Assembly: GCA_025765595.1 (NCBI GenBank)
Contig: JAIVFH010000045.1
Span: forward strand, 186,001 to 250,000
Direction of reading: 5' to 3'
DNA: 64,000 nt
Source: Obelidium mucronatum
Taxonomy: Eukaryota > Chytridiomycota > Chytridiomycetes > Chytridiales > Chytriomycetaceae
This document shows positions 24,501 to 32,999 of the stretch, piece after piece; the first letter of the stretch is position 1, and the number at the start of each line of letters is the position of its first letter. Position numbers and translations under genes: made by a program. The notes under the pieces were generated by a model. That model did not search any database. It saw nothing but the letters and a program-made list of their open reading frames with translations, and was not told where the DNA came from.

Positions 24501-24694
24501 CTGTGCCGAAATTGATTGCTCTTTCATTCACTGCACAGCCAAACTATTGCAAGTACTCCACTTGCTTCAGCAATGTTAATGTCAGTTTTTACGATGTTTG
24601 TGAGGAGGGAGTTGATGGGGTGGCGTCTGGTATGTTTGCTGGGTTGATTGCGCCAGATATGTCTGACGAAGCCCTCAAATTTGGAGCAGTTTAA
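21564..24694 (+). CDS. Large protein with N-terminal zinc cluster and divergent HECT-like C-terminus
   Basis: Six exons: 21564-21781, 21831-22262, 22316-22695, 22724-23760, 23816-24076 and 24122-24694, all GT-AG, giving 966 residues. The start is the first ATG (MTTTACVKC). Residues 6-38 have CVKCSCC...WCTDC, a small zinc-ribbon-like cluster. The middle is Ser/Thr/Gln-rich and acidic. From about residue 620 it resembles a HECT ubiquitin ligase: FGKYLCWGLLHRADACMFPS matches the LG+..a.l+hg....fs segment; RLITGQSFIPVPK matches the FvTGs...Pp strand; YSTCFSNVNVSFYDV matches the catalytic TASTCFN loop, putting the thioester Cys near residue 924. In animals, multicopy G2E3-like HECT proteins are common in repeat-rich loci. 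The HECT assignment is by eye and needs a profile search. It converges on the integrase gene, 41 bp apart. Confidence 0.6.
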
Positions 24695-24735
24695 TAATAC
24701 ATAAATTCATTTATGAAAAATACAACTTTGAGCTC

Positions 24736-26572
24736 TCAATTTTCAGATTGTTCTTCACTTCCTTCATCTTCCGCTACGTCACTGTCGCTGTCAAAAATGC
24801 TGTCGACATTCACATCATTCTCTTGCATCATACCGTTAACAACTGCCTTAGCATCTCGAAATATGCGAGCCCCATGTTCTTGGTCATCAGACAGCATCAC
24901 ATCCTTTGGAAACATATGATGGAAGACTTCAAGCTGCATTGGGGTAAGGGGGCACTGAATCTTTCCAACACGAGCTCTTTCAGCTCTTGGATTTGGCATA
25001 AAGTTGCTGAAGTCTCCATCTTCAAATCTCTCACGTCGAGGTCGTCCATGAGGATCGTCTCCATAAATCTCAATTTCCCCATCATGCAGAGAATCTCCCA
25101 CAGGGTCATCCACAACAGATCGGCTTTGAAGAAGTAAACCCACGTTAAACACTAAGTTTGGTGATTTGTAGTGATGCATTCGCTTTTTATGATTGTTGTG
25201 AGCTTCTCGAAACTGATCCAGAACGAGTTGAATTCGTGGCAGAAATACTTGATGCAGAACCCAGAGCTCCCATGTATTATTCACATCCAAGCAGTCCCCT
25301 TCCATTTCCTGAAATACTTGCTTGAAATCGTCAATTACTTTCTTCCCCAAGTCAAGATTGAATCGTTCAATTCGCTGATTATGGACAGATCTCCCAGCAA
25401 TACAAGACCCCCTTCCTAGGCCATTCTTCTGGATCACATATTCTGCAACAAGGATATTTTCTCCACCTGTTTGCGCAAGATATTCAAAACAGTAACAAAT
25501 CAAAATGCACCAACCTTTATCGCATCTTACTCTGGAAGGCGTTCCATACGTGGCGCATCCACTCAAAAAAGCTTGAAGTACAGTTTCAGGACGGTTATTG
25601 GTTGATACTTTGGCATAAGTGCAGAGATGTGAAAAGCCATCGATTCCTAGCAGCCAGGGTTAAGATTGAGAATAGAAAAACGCACATCTTACCTGCGTGA
25701 ATAACAAACTTCCATTTGACTAATTTGTGGTTTCCATCAATATGCTGGAGTGCACGTGGTCCAATAACTGTATAGCGACGCCTCACAATCGCATGCACTA
25801 AACGATTGAATACGCCAACTGGGTCAGCTTCCTTAACAGCACAACGAACACGTTGCCTTGTTACACGAATACCAAACATTGACCATAAGTGAGCTGCAAT
25901 AAAGTCCGCACCTGACTTTTTGTGGATTCGGAATATATCGCGCACTTTTCCCAGCAAGTCAATGTCGGTAATATCCGACCATGAGTATGGATCTATGAAC
26001 GCTCCATTTGCAATTGCTTTTTGTATGGTGTTCATAAGAGTTGTTCGGCTTATATCTGCACAACTTGCTATAAGTGACCAAGTGGCGCCATACTGTCTCA
26101 GAACATGAACTTGAGCCAAGTTAACTTCCTTTTTTGGTCGGCCGGCACGTCCAGTTCTAGCAATCTCTACAGTCAGTCTCCCAGAGTATTCCTCCTTGAT
26201 TGTATCATCCACTTTGGTAATCAAATGTAGCAATCGTGCTTCCACATCAGACAAGTTCTCGATTATGGCTTCTGACAGTTTTGGACCCAAACGGTTCTGC
26301 TGATGAACCACAAACTGCAGAAGGGCTTCAATGTAACCAACCATCTGTTTCATTGTATCCCGATCCATTCGATGGCGTTTCTCAGTTCTGTAAGCCCTGC
26401 GTAGAGTCATCAGCGCGTATTCTGAAACATTGGCAATGAAATCTTGATCGTGTTGATTCCTGTCAAGAATCTCGGCCGTTTCATTGATATTTGCATCAAA
26501 AGCATTGTCCATGATCACATCTTCAAGGTCGTCATCCAGCTCATCCAAGTTGAAGGGTTGACCAAGGTCCAT
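24736..26572 (-). CDS. rve/DDE integrase-core transposase
   Basis: Exons 26572-25693, 25646-25515 and 25466-24736; introns of 46 and 48 nt; 580 residues. The start is ATG of MDLGQPFNLDELDDDLED. A helix-turn-helix-like region (about 155-190: GRPKKEVNLAQVHVLRQYG, ADISRTTLMNTI) precedes an integrase fold with first Asp in LQHIDGNHKLVKWKFVIHAG, continuing after the intron as GIDGFSHLCTYAKVSTNNRP. The second Asp is in SRVRCDKG, then GGENILVAEYV, and the Glu is in HNQRIERFNLD. This matches the integrase-core proteins common in basidiomycete and animal (fish, cnidarian) genomes, including GRGS.IAGRSVHNQRIERLW. Catalytic D-D-E triad is complete. It ends in an acidic tail. It most likely cuts and joins the TIRs of this element. 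Confidence 0.85.
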
Positions 26573-26726
26573 TGTTTTTCTTCTTTGTTTCAAGATGTTT
26601 CACTTATTGGGTAATAGACTTTATTGAGATCCCATCACTGGAAATCACCAAAATCCAAGAAACTCGTCCAGTTGATCGCTGGCCTTGGGATTGCGGCACT
26701 TTGTTGGCATTTTGTGAACAAAATAA

Positions 26727-26762
26727 AATTAACGCCGTCTGACGGCGTTAATTTTATTGACC
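26727..26762. promoter_or_regulatory. Perfect hairpin with AATAAA on both strands
   Basis: Arms AATAAAATTAACGCCGTC separated by a single T. Located between the integrase start and the minisatellite. Each arm carries AATAAA, so it could serve as a poly(A)/termination site in either direction. A similar core, AACGCCGTCTGACGGC, lies in the copia leader at 11790. Confidence 0.6.
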
Positions 26763-26794
26763 ATCAACAAACACCAATCACCAAACAAACCCCA

Positions 26795-27118
26795 ACCACG
26801 TAACCGAACCATCCAATACGGACGAGTAAACCAATTCCATCCAAGAACGGACAAGAATTCTTTGTCAAAACCCATAAACTCAAACCAAACCATCCAAAAC
26901 GGACAAGTAAACCAATTCCATCCAAGAACGGACGAGAATTCTTTGTCAAAACCCATAAACTCAAACCAAACCATCCAAAACGGACAAGTAAACCAATTCC
27001 ATCCAAGAACGGACAAGAATTCTTTGTCAAAACCCATAAACTCAAACCAAACCATCCAAAACGGACAAGTAAACCAATTCCATCCAAGAACGGACGAGAA
27101 TTCTTTGTCAAATATTCA
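26795..27118. repeat. 81-bp minisatellite, four copies
   Basis: Units run from gacgagtaaaccaattcc to accatccaaaacg and alternate between gac-a-ag and gac-g-ag at one site, so units 1/3 and 2/4 pair up. That suggests doubling of a two-unit block. 81 is a multiple of 3, so both strands look open. Confidence 0.9.
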
Positions 27119-27140
27119 AGAATCAGGACAAACTTCACCT

Positions 27141-27917
27141 TTATTTATAGTATTGATTAATAAAGTTATTGTTGCATTGTACACATTCAACAGAATTACA
27201 GTTACGGAATCTACACACGGCTGTAGAATGGCCAGGAATGCAGCAGTGAGAACAAGACCTGCTCTTTAAAACCCTGTCAGCGTCCCTTTCCTTGCACTGC
27301 GGCTTTTCACACCCGAGATACCGGCATACCAGTCTGCATGTTTCACGCTGATGTTGAAGCTGCCTATCAAGTCGCAAGTCGCAGTGCTGGCACTTGAGAT
27401 TCTTGCCAGCAGATCGAGCTTCTTTTTGTCTTGCCAAGTACACGTGATAACAGTGTAGCATTCGCATTGTCACAGTTTCAGATTCAGTTCGCTGCCGTTC
27501 TGGAGGTGACAGTGGCTTTACTTTCAGGCTTTCCTGTAGAAGTATGTCGCCTGCCCAATCTATCAGAAAACATAAAGAAACTATGTCAGATTGAAGAAAA
27601 TGCAGTTACCTTCAACGTCAGGTGTGGCCCAAAATTCTTTTTTCAGGGCGGCAGGATTGAACGATTCTGCCGAATCCATATCAAGCGTGTCCCCCTCCTC
27701 GGTCTCAGACTCCAGATCCTCACTCAAACTCTCCACTTCATCAAATTCGACCCCTGCCTGAGGCTAAATGTGTGAGAGAAGAATTTCAGCAGAGCCGTTC
27801 ATTCAATACCTGGTGTTGATTGACAAGGTTGCTCAAAGGAATCCCAACCTCCTCGTAGCTACCGCTCTTTTCATATCGACAAATTACGGACGCAAGGTGG
27901 TACTGAAAACTGCTCAT
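27141..27917 (-). CDS. Cys/His-rich putative zinc-binding protein
   Basis: Exons 27917-27810, 27763-27610 and 27559-27141; introns 46 and 50 nt; 226 residues; start MSSFQYHLASVICRYEKSGS. The middle is acidic (VESLSEDLESETEEGD). The last 80 residues hold 14 Cys and several His: CQHCDLRLDRQLQHQ, RLVCRYLGCEKPQCKE, RSCSHCCIPGHSTAVC and CVQC. The spacing is compatible with three zinc sites; I do not recognise a named family. It is divergent from the H3-like gene with 156 bp between start codons, so they may share a promoter. Confidence 0.65.
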
Positions 27918-28073
27918 TGGTTTTTTTAGTTTGACAGGTTTTTTTCTGGCTTCGAGCTTTGATGAGCATTTCTTGGGCGGGACTTTGGGCGGGATTTTCA
28001 CCAATCTTTTTCAAAGTTAAACTGGAAGCATTATTATTATTATTTTTTGAAAGAAAGGTTATCTCATTCAAAC

Positions 28074-28859
28074 ATGGGTAGAAAGCGGCAGCCACCAAAA
28101 CGACTGGATTCAGTTGCTCAATCAAGTCAAACACACTCAATCAACAACCGGAACACCAAAAATCAAAAACTTACTCTTGCTGGAGTTCATGGTCCATTTC
28201 GGGCTCTTCGCGAGATTCAAAAGTATCAAAAGATGGATGGACGACTGCTTTTAACAGCTTCATTTCGTCGCATTGTAAGAGCTTTACATAAACATTTTTA
28301 TGCCTCTCTCATGTCTATTCAACAGATTCGTACAGTTACAATTGAACTGTTCACTGAGGCTCGCGGAATTCGGTTTGCTGCTCAAGCTCTGGAGTGCATC
28401 CAAGATGCTGCCGAGGCATATCTTGTAACACTTATGGAAGATGCCAATCGCGTTGCAATCCATGCAAAACGCGTAACATTGTTTCCAACTGACATACGGC
28501 TTGTAAACTATCTTCGTCGGCATTCCCTTCCTTCCAACAGCTCTGAAGTGAAATCAGCTGGTATTCCCCACCAAAATCTGAATGTTGATGAAATGAATGA
28601 AAAGCTTCTTCCGAGTACCGCTGTCCATCCAAAAGCAAGGCGTGGACGATTAATTGCCACTGTTCCAGCTTGTGGGGAATCAACAAACAAGGCTGACAAA
28701 GACTTTATTCCAACTGGTCAAAAGAAGCGTCAAAGAATTACTGCCGGTGGTGAAAAGGATGGAACTGAGGAAGAAATGGTGTTGCCACGGAGAAGTCGTC
28801 GACGACTGACAGTTGTGCAAGATAGCGATTCAGAGACTGGTCCTGCTTCAGCTGCATGA
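28074..28859 (+). CDS. Transposon-borne histone H3 paralog, CenH3-like
   Basis: Exons 28074-28274 and 28326-28859; 244 residues, start MGRKRQPPKRLD. Residues about 39-131 are an H3 histone fold. The aN helix reads GPFRALREIQKYQK (H3: GTVALREIRRYQK). After the intron, AAQALECIQDAAEAYLVTLM and EDANRVAIHAKRVTLFPTDI match helix 2 and the C-terminal part of H3 ([20 protein letters not shown]). Loop 1 (FTEARGIRF) is three residues longer than in canonical H3, the length seen in yeast Cse4; QAL and VTLFP also agree with CENP-A. The N-tail lacks the ARTKQTARKS modification sites. A tail of about 110 residues follows the fold and ends in Arg-rich and acidic patches. The 51-nt intron is in frame, so retention would insert 17 residues in helix 1. 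Confidence 0.85.
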   Translation: MGRKRQPPKRLDSVAQSSQTHSINNRNTKNQKLTLAGVHGPFRALREIQKYQKMDGRLLLTASFRRIVRALHKHFYASLMSIQQIRTVTIELFTEARGIRFAAQALECIQDAAEAYLVTLMEDANRVAIHAKRVTLFPTDIRLVNYLRRHSLPSNSSEVKSAGIPHQNLNVDEMNEKLLPSTAVHPKARRGRLIATVPACGESTNKADKDFIPTGQKKRQRITAGGEKDGTEEEMVLPRRSRRRLTVVQDSDSETGPASAA

Positions 28860-28965
28860 TATTGAACTAAACCTGTAAAATTATTGAAATTAATGTGAGG
28901 GTCTTTTCCACAAATAAATTGATTTGTGGGCTCATTTGTTTGCTGCCATTTGCACCATTTTTTTA

Positions 28966-30612
28966 ATGAGAAACGTGCGATACTGGAGGCATGACCCCAG
29001 CCCAATACCGTTTCATGGGCCAAAGATTGTGGAGCTGGAATCTACGTACCACACAGGTAGAGATGGTATTCAGGAACAGGACCAGCAGATCATTCGGTGG
29101 GGGAGCCAGCAGTCCGCAGGAAGGAGCGAGAGATCCGCAGGAACGAACAGCTCCCATGATTCAGTCCAACTGACCACAGATACTGTGCCATCTGCCAATG
29201 GTGTGAGTTCTGGCTGTATCGATGATGATATCAGTGGAACAAGCCGCACAGCATCGATCCTACTTCCCAAGCCAAAAAGACCAAAGAGATCGGTTTCAGC
29301 TGGTAACATTTCCAATCCTTCTGGGCTTACTGGAGGAGGGCAGCAGCAAAGTTCTTCTATTCATTCCAGCATTCGAATCATGTTTCCACCAGTATCTGAG
29401 TATCCTTCTACCTCTCTTCCTCCCAATACATTGGCAGCTGTTTCAACCTCTCCTCCTCCTAATACATCGGCTGCTGTTTCAACCTCTCCATCGACCGCTG
29501 TCTCAACCTCTCCATCGACCGCTGTTTCAACCTCTCCATCGGCCGCTGTTTCAATCTCTCCATCGGCTGGTGTTTCAACCTCTCCATTGGCCGCTGTTTC
29601 TATTGACGACCATGCTCTGACTCCATCTTCAAGTGCCCCAAACCCTGTTTTACCTACCGGAGCTACTACTGCTTCATTTTCTAAGGCTGTTCCAGCAGTT
29701 GAAGCACCTGTCACTGGATGGTTGAAGCTATCTGTTGTTATTCCCCAGAATATCAAAACAGTTAAAGTGAAAGTGCCACACTTCAATTCAGTGGTGCACT
29801 TCAAGGACGTTCTCAATGCCGTCAACAAGCTTCCCATTCATGTTGCTGGTGGAATTGCCGAAACAGTATGCATCATTGGTGAAGATGGCGTGGAGGACTG
29901 GACATTTGAAGGAGAAATCAATCTCCATGAATACCCAGCAAACTTATTTGCAGTCTACTTAAAGGCGGGAGATCCTTTCAAACCAGTGGAAATCCCACCT
30001 GTCTCTGGTTCAAAATCTACAGTGTCTAAACGAGTACCAGCCCAGGATTCCGCCCCAACACTAATTCAGCCTTCTGATTCTGCCTCCCCGTCTGCCTCTA
30101 CAGTCATCAAAACCGAAATTAGTAGAGCCAGCAACACAGTGGGACTGTGCCTGCGGCAAGTTGAGTTGTTTGCTGCAAAGTACAGTGAAACAAAAGCAAC
30201 TTCAAAATCAAACACAAAGGGGACATCGAAGAATGCTGTTGCACGAGCAATTATTCAGGAAAACGCTGTAGAATGCTCTACTTGGCCAGCAAGTAAGTTT
30301 AAGAAAACGCGTTAAGCATTTCTCACAACTTTCCTCCGAATAGCTGGGGATATGTACCTGTATAAAGCAGCCATTTTTGAAACATCAGCACGATTAAGCC
30401 AAATTTCAGCACTACGTCATGTGTCGTTGAAGGACGCATCTCGTGCGTCTGAGCCTTTTGATATCAAGAAAATCACCGTTGAGTTGACTGGGTTGTTGGA
30501 CAAGGTGAATGTTGGGCATAACATTGACATTAATGTTAAGGGAGGAAACACAAAATTGTGGGCAATGTGGGGTACTTTTCATAAGTCAGAGGCTTGGTTA
30601 CAGTGGAAATAA
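28966..30612 (+). CDS. Unrecognised 531-residue protein of the 11.7-kb element
   Basis: Exons 28966-30292 and 30344-30612. I chose the first ATG (MRNVRYWRHDPSPIP). The first half is low-complexity Ser/Thr/Pro with an 8-9 residue repeat (AVSTSPS) at 29420-29600. A globular-looking block follows (GWLKLSVVIPQNIKTVKVKV ... TFEGEINLHEYPANLF). The C-terminal 150 residues include GLCLRQVELFAAKY, RASEPFDIKKITVELTGLLD and WAMWGTFHKSEAWLQWK. It follows the H3-like gene on the same strand at 106 bp. Function unknown. Confidence 0.65.
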
Positions 30613-31859
30613 AGTTTCATATTAATAATCTTTGCTTTTTATCCCCAATCTAATTCTTTTTGAATGGAGTCAAATGCCCCCGAATCATTTGCCCACTAAT
30701 GAGCAAGATGCCCACTTTCGCGATTTAAAGTTGCATTCTGTTTTCTTCTTACATTCATTCCTTTGTTGCTTCTTTTTGTTCTTTCTTTCATTGTTCCTTC
30801 TTTCCTTTGTACCTTCTTTCCTTTGTTCCTTCCTTTCCTTTGTGGGCAAAATATTCTCCCAAAAAATGCCCGTCTTTCCACTATCCCTGACTATAGCATT
30901 GATTACAGCATTGATTACAGCATATAACGCACAGATGCAGAAGGGGGAAGATCTCATTGCGACCTTCTGGCCTCCTTCATCTACGTCTGTGTGTTGCTGC
31001 CTTCTATTTGCTTTCTCCATATATCCCCCCACATGCAATTCAAAAACAACTACCTTTGTGATTTAGTGTTGTATTCTCGGAAGGAGCATGGGATGAATCG
31101 ACTATCAGGCCAGTTGACGTTACCTTCTATGTGAATTCCTTGGTAAAACCAACAGTTAAAAGTTGCCACAGACAAGGTCTTGCAAACCAAATCAAGACTA
31201 TGAATCCTCCTAAGTGTTATTTTTTATCAGTGTATCAAATCAGCTCTAACCAAAGCAAACAGTAGCAACCAATTTGAACAACGGCAATCATTATCAAAAC
31301 CTGAACAGTCATACAAGGGAAAATTATCTTGTTTATTTTTGTTGGTAATTCTGTTTTATTTGAAAAAAAGACACAAAACATGGAAGGTAGGAGACATAGT
31401 TGTAGTCAATCACGCGTGATTTACGGGGCCATCGTTGGCTGAGGGAAAGCGCGTTTGTCGACGTCAAAAAATTAGTTGGTCTCGGACAACAATTTGACAT
31501 CACACGCGCTCCCACCTCGACGCACACGCCACCGGTCATCATTCGAACTCCCTCGCTCTCTGTATAAAAAACTCCCACCCCCCCTGTTCCTTGCTTCGAC
31601 CCAAGACGAGCTGCCAGCTGCCATTTGTGGGGGCCTACCATCGTAACCTCCACCGGTCTTTTCGCTCTTCCTTGGGTACATTTGCACGGTTCGAAGCGGT
31701 TTGGGGGTGCCATCGCACCTACCTTCTCTTTGTCGTGAAATCCCAATAAAGGCTTGTTTATTGCCACTTGTTGAGCGATAAACATTGTGAGGAATTGAGC
31801 GGTGCCGTTCGATGGGTGCACTTGGCACAATTCACTGCATAGCTTTACACACCGTTCCA
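30613..31859. other. Spacer with CTTCTTT-rich tract; possible extra exons of the F-box-like gene
   Basis: 30740-30845 is a T/C-rich tract with no credible gene. On the minus strand 31860-31725 reads RCVKLCSELCQVHPSNGTAQ and ends at a good donor (AAG|gtaggt), so it may be a further exon of the F-box-like gene. I could not place the rest. Confidence 0.4.
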
Positions 31860-32685
31860 CATTACACTGCCACCAAAAAAATTAAGACGTGCTAGTGCCA
31901 CTGTCTGATCAAGTCCTTTTATTAATGTTGCAAACCACAACTGACTCATTACTCGAAGAACACAAACCACATTAACCTTCCTATGGACCAAAATTCCCGC
32001 AAAACACTCCATTAGACTCATTATCAGAATCCGAACCCTCATCCGACGTGGTTTCAAAGTAGTGCGCTAAGTCACCACAACTTTGATCCATCATTCCAGC
32101 CACCACCGCAGAATCAACATTGGTGATGTATCTCACAACAGCTTCGGTGCAGCTTGGGAATCTCTTCAGCCACAGTACAAGAAAACTTCTTTTATCGCAC
32201 TTTTCCACCAGCACAAGTCGTGGCTGCAGTTTAATCTTGATCAAGCGCTTAAGCCACTTCTGAAACCCTTGACCATAACCACCACCATTGATAGGGAACC
32301 CAATGCACCACAGGGCTGCCAAATAGTTGTAGTTTAAGCTGTTTACCCAGCTGACAGATAGCTGACGCCGCACCAACTCTTCATTTCGTTTTTGATGTCT
32401 TTCACGAATAGCACAAGCAGGTCCTGCTCGCGGAACGTCCGAAACAAGTCTTGTCCAATAATGGATGTCTGTTTCAGGTGGATTTTGCGTAAATCTGTCT
32501 GACAACAGGTGTTCCTTAGCAAAGGTTCGGTCGTTGAGGATTGCTGCAAACTGCTTGTTGGCTGCACCAACAACATGGAAGAGATGCCTGCTGACTGGGA
32601 GCTTGATCAAAATCATTTGCACCACTTCAGGAGGAACACCATATCCCGACGGGTATTGTGAAGTCATTTTTAATGACCTTGCCAT
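31860..32685 (-). CDS. F-box-like protein of the 11.7-kb element
   Basis: Start MARSLKMTSQYPSGYGVPPE at 32685 (MTSQ at 32667 is also possible). An F-box-like segment follows at once: PPEVVQMILIKLPVSRHLFH and ANKQFAAILNDRTFAKEHLL. The rest has Trp/Tyr-rich helical segments (LVRRQLSVSWVNSLNYNYLA, FQKWLKRLIKIKLQPRLVLV) like the ankyrin-type tails of chytrid F-box proteins, and an acidic end near 31985. F-box proteins recruit substrates to SCF ubiquitin ligases through Skp1. 3' exon structure is unsure. It may be host-derived: a related F-box/ankyrin gene lies at 7.5 kb. Confidence 0.55.
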
Positions 32686-32946
32686 CAGACTTATCTGTTT
32701 TATACCGCATTCGACGGAGGCCAGTGTGTGACTTTTTTTTTTCAAACATGCTCTATGTGTTAAATATTTTCTTGTTTATGAACTCTTGTGGGAAAAAAAA
32801 TATTTGTGCAAACTGTGTGCAAAAAAAATCTGACTTGCATGATATGTTGCAAAAAAAATAAAATTAAAGTGCTACCTGTTGCACAAAAATCTGGGAAATG
32901 TCTATATCTTCCAAATAAATAATATTTGGTCAAACGGCTGACGGTA

Positions 32947-32952
32947 TCCAAC
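32947..32952. repeat. Right target-site duplication TCCAAC
   Basis: Pairs with 21253-21258. Confidence 0.85.
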
Positions 32953-32999
32953 CCCCTCAAACTCCCCCTTAACATGACAGGTTGACAAGCAACCTGCAA

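Larger units (their letters stand above)
21259..32946. mobile_element. 11.7-kb TIR transposon encoding integrase, HECT-like, H3-like and F-box-like proteins
   Basis: Ends TATGGTCAGCCGTTTGACCA at the left and, in reverse, TACCGTCAGCCGTTTGACCA at the right; the match continues through AATATTATT, giving about 28 bp of TIR with two mismatches. A 6-bp TSD flanks it. It lies 53 bp inside the 5' end of Helitron H1. Six genes: HECT-like (+), rve integrase (-), Cys/His-rich (-), CenH3-like (+), unknown 531-residue (+), F-box-like (-). All the main genes can be spliced into intact frames, so this insertion may be recent. The 6-bp TSD is shared with Polintons, but no DNA polymerase, protease or capsid gene is seen. 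Confidence 0.85.
14320..32999 (-). mobile_element. Helitron/Helentron-like element H1 (composite, 18.7 kb)
   Basis: Minus orientation. Its 5' end is TTGCAGGTTGCTTGTCAACC at 32999 downward; its 3' end ...GTATGTCTCTAG is at 14320. It sits precisely between A and T with no target duplication, and deletion restores the LINE RT frame (AGA AGA A|TC AAA ATT). The 10-bp TGCAGGTTGC at the 5' end pairs with GCAACCTGCA located 37 bp inside the 3' end, the asymmetric terminal repeat typical of Helitron2/Helentron. No Rep/helicase gene was found. It carries a Crypton and an 11.7-kb TIR element; without these it resembles H7 (61740-63588). Confidence 0.85.

Noticed and set aside
26757..27269. Plus-strand 170-residue repeat protein
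   Set aside because: Open only because the 81-bp minisatellite is a multiple of three; several other frames are equally open.
21564..30612. Genes for H4 or H2A/H2B beside the H3-like gene
   Set aside because: I searched the translated frames by eye for H4 (GGAKRH, VYALKRQG) and H2A/H2B signatures and found none.
30632..31066. Plus-strand 144-residue hydrophobic frame
   Set aside because: Produced by a T/C-rich CTTCTTT tract; starts after the stop of the preceding gene and shows no codon structure.
21259..32946. Polinton/Maverick identity for the 11.7-kb element
   Set aside because: 6-bp TSD and an integrase fit, but no family-B DNA polymerase, protease, ATPase or capsid gene could be found on either strand.
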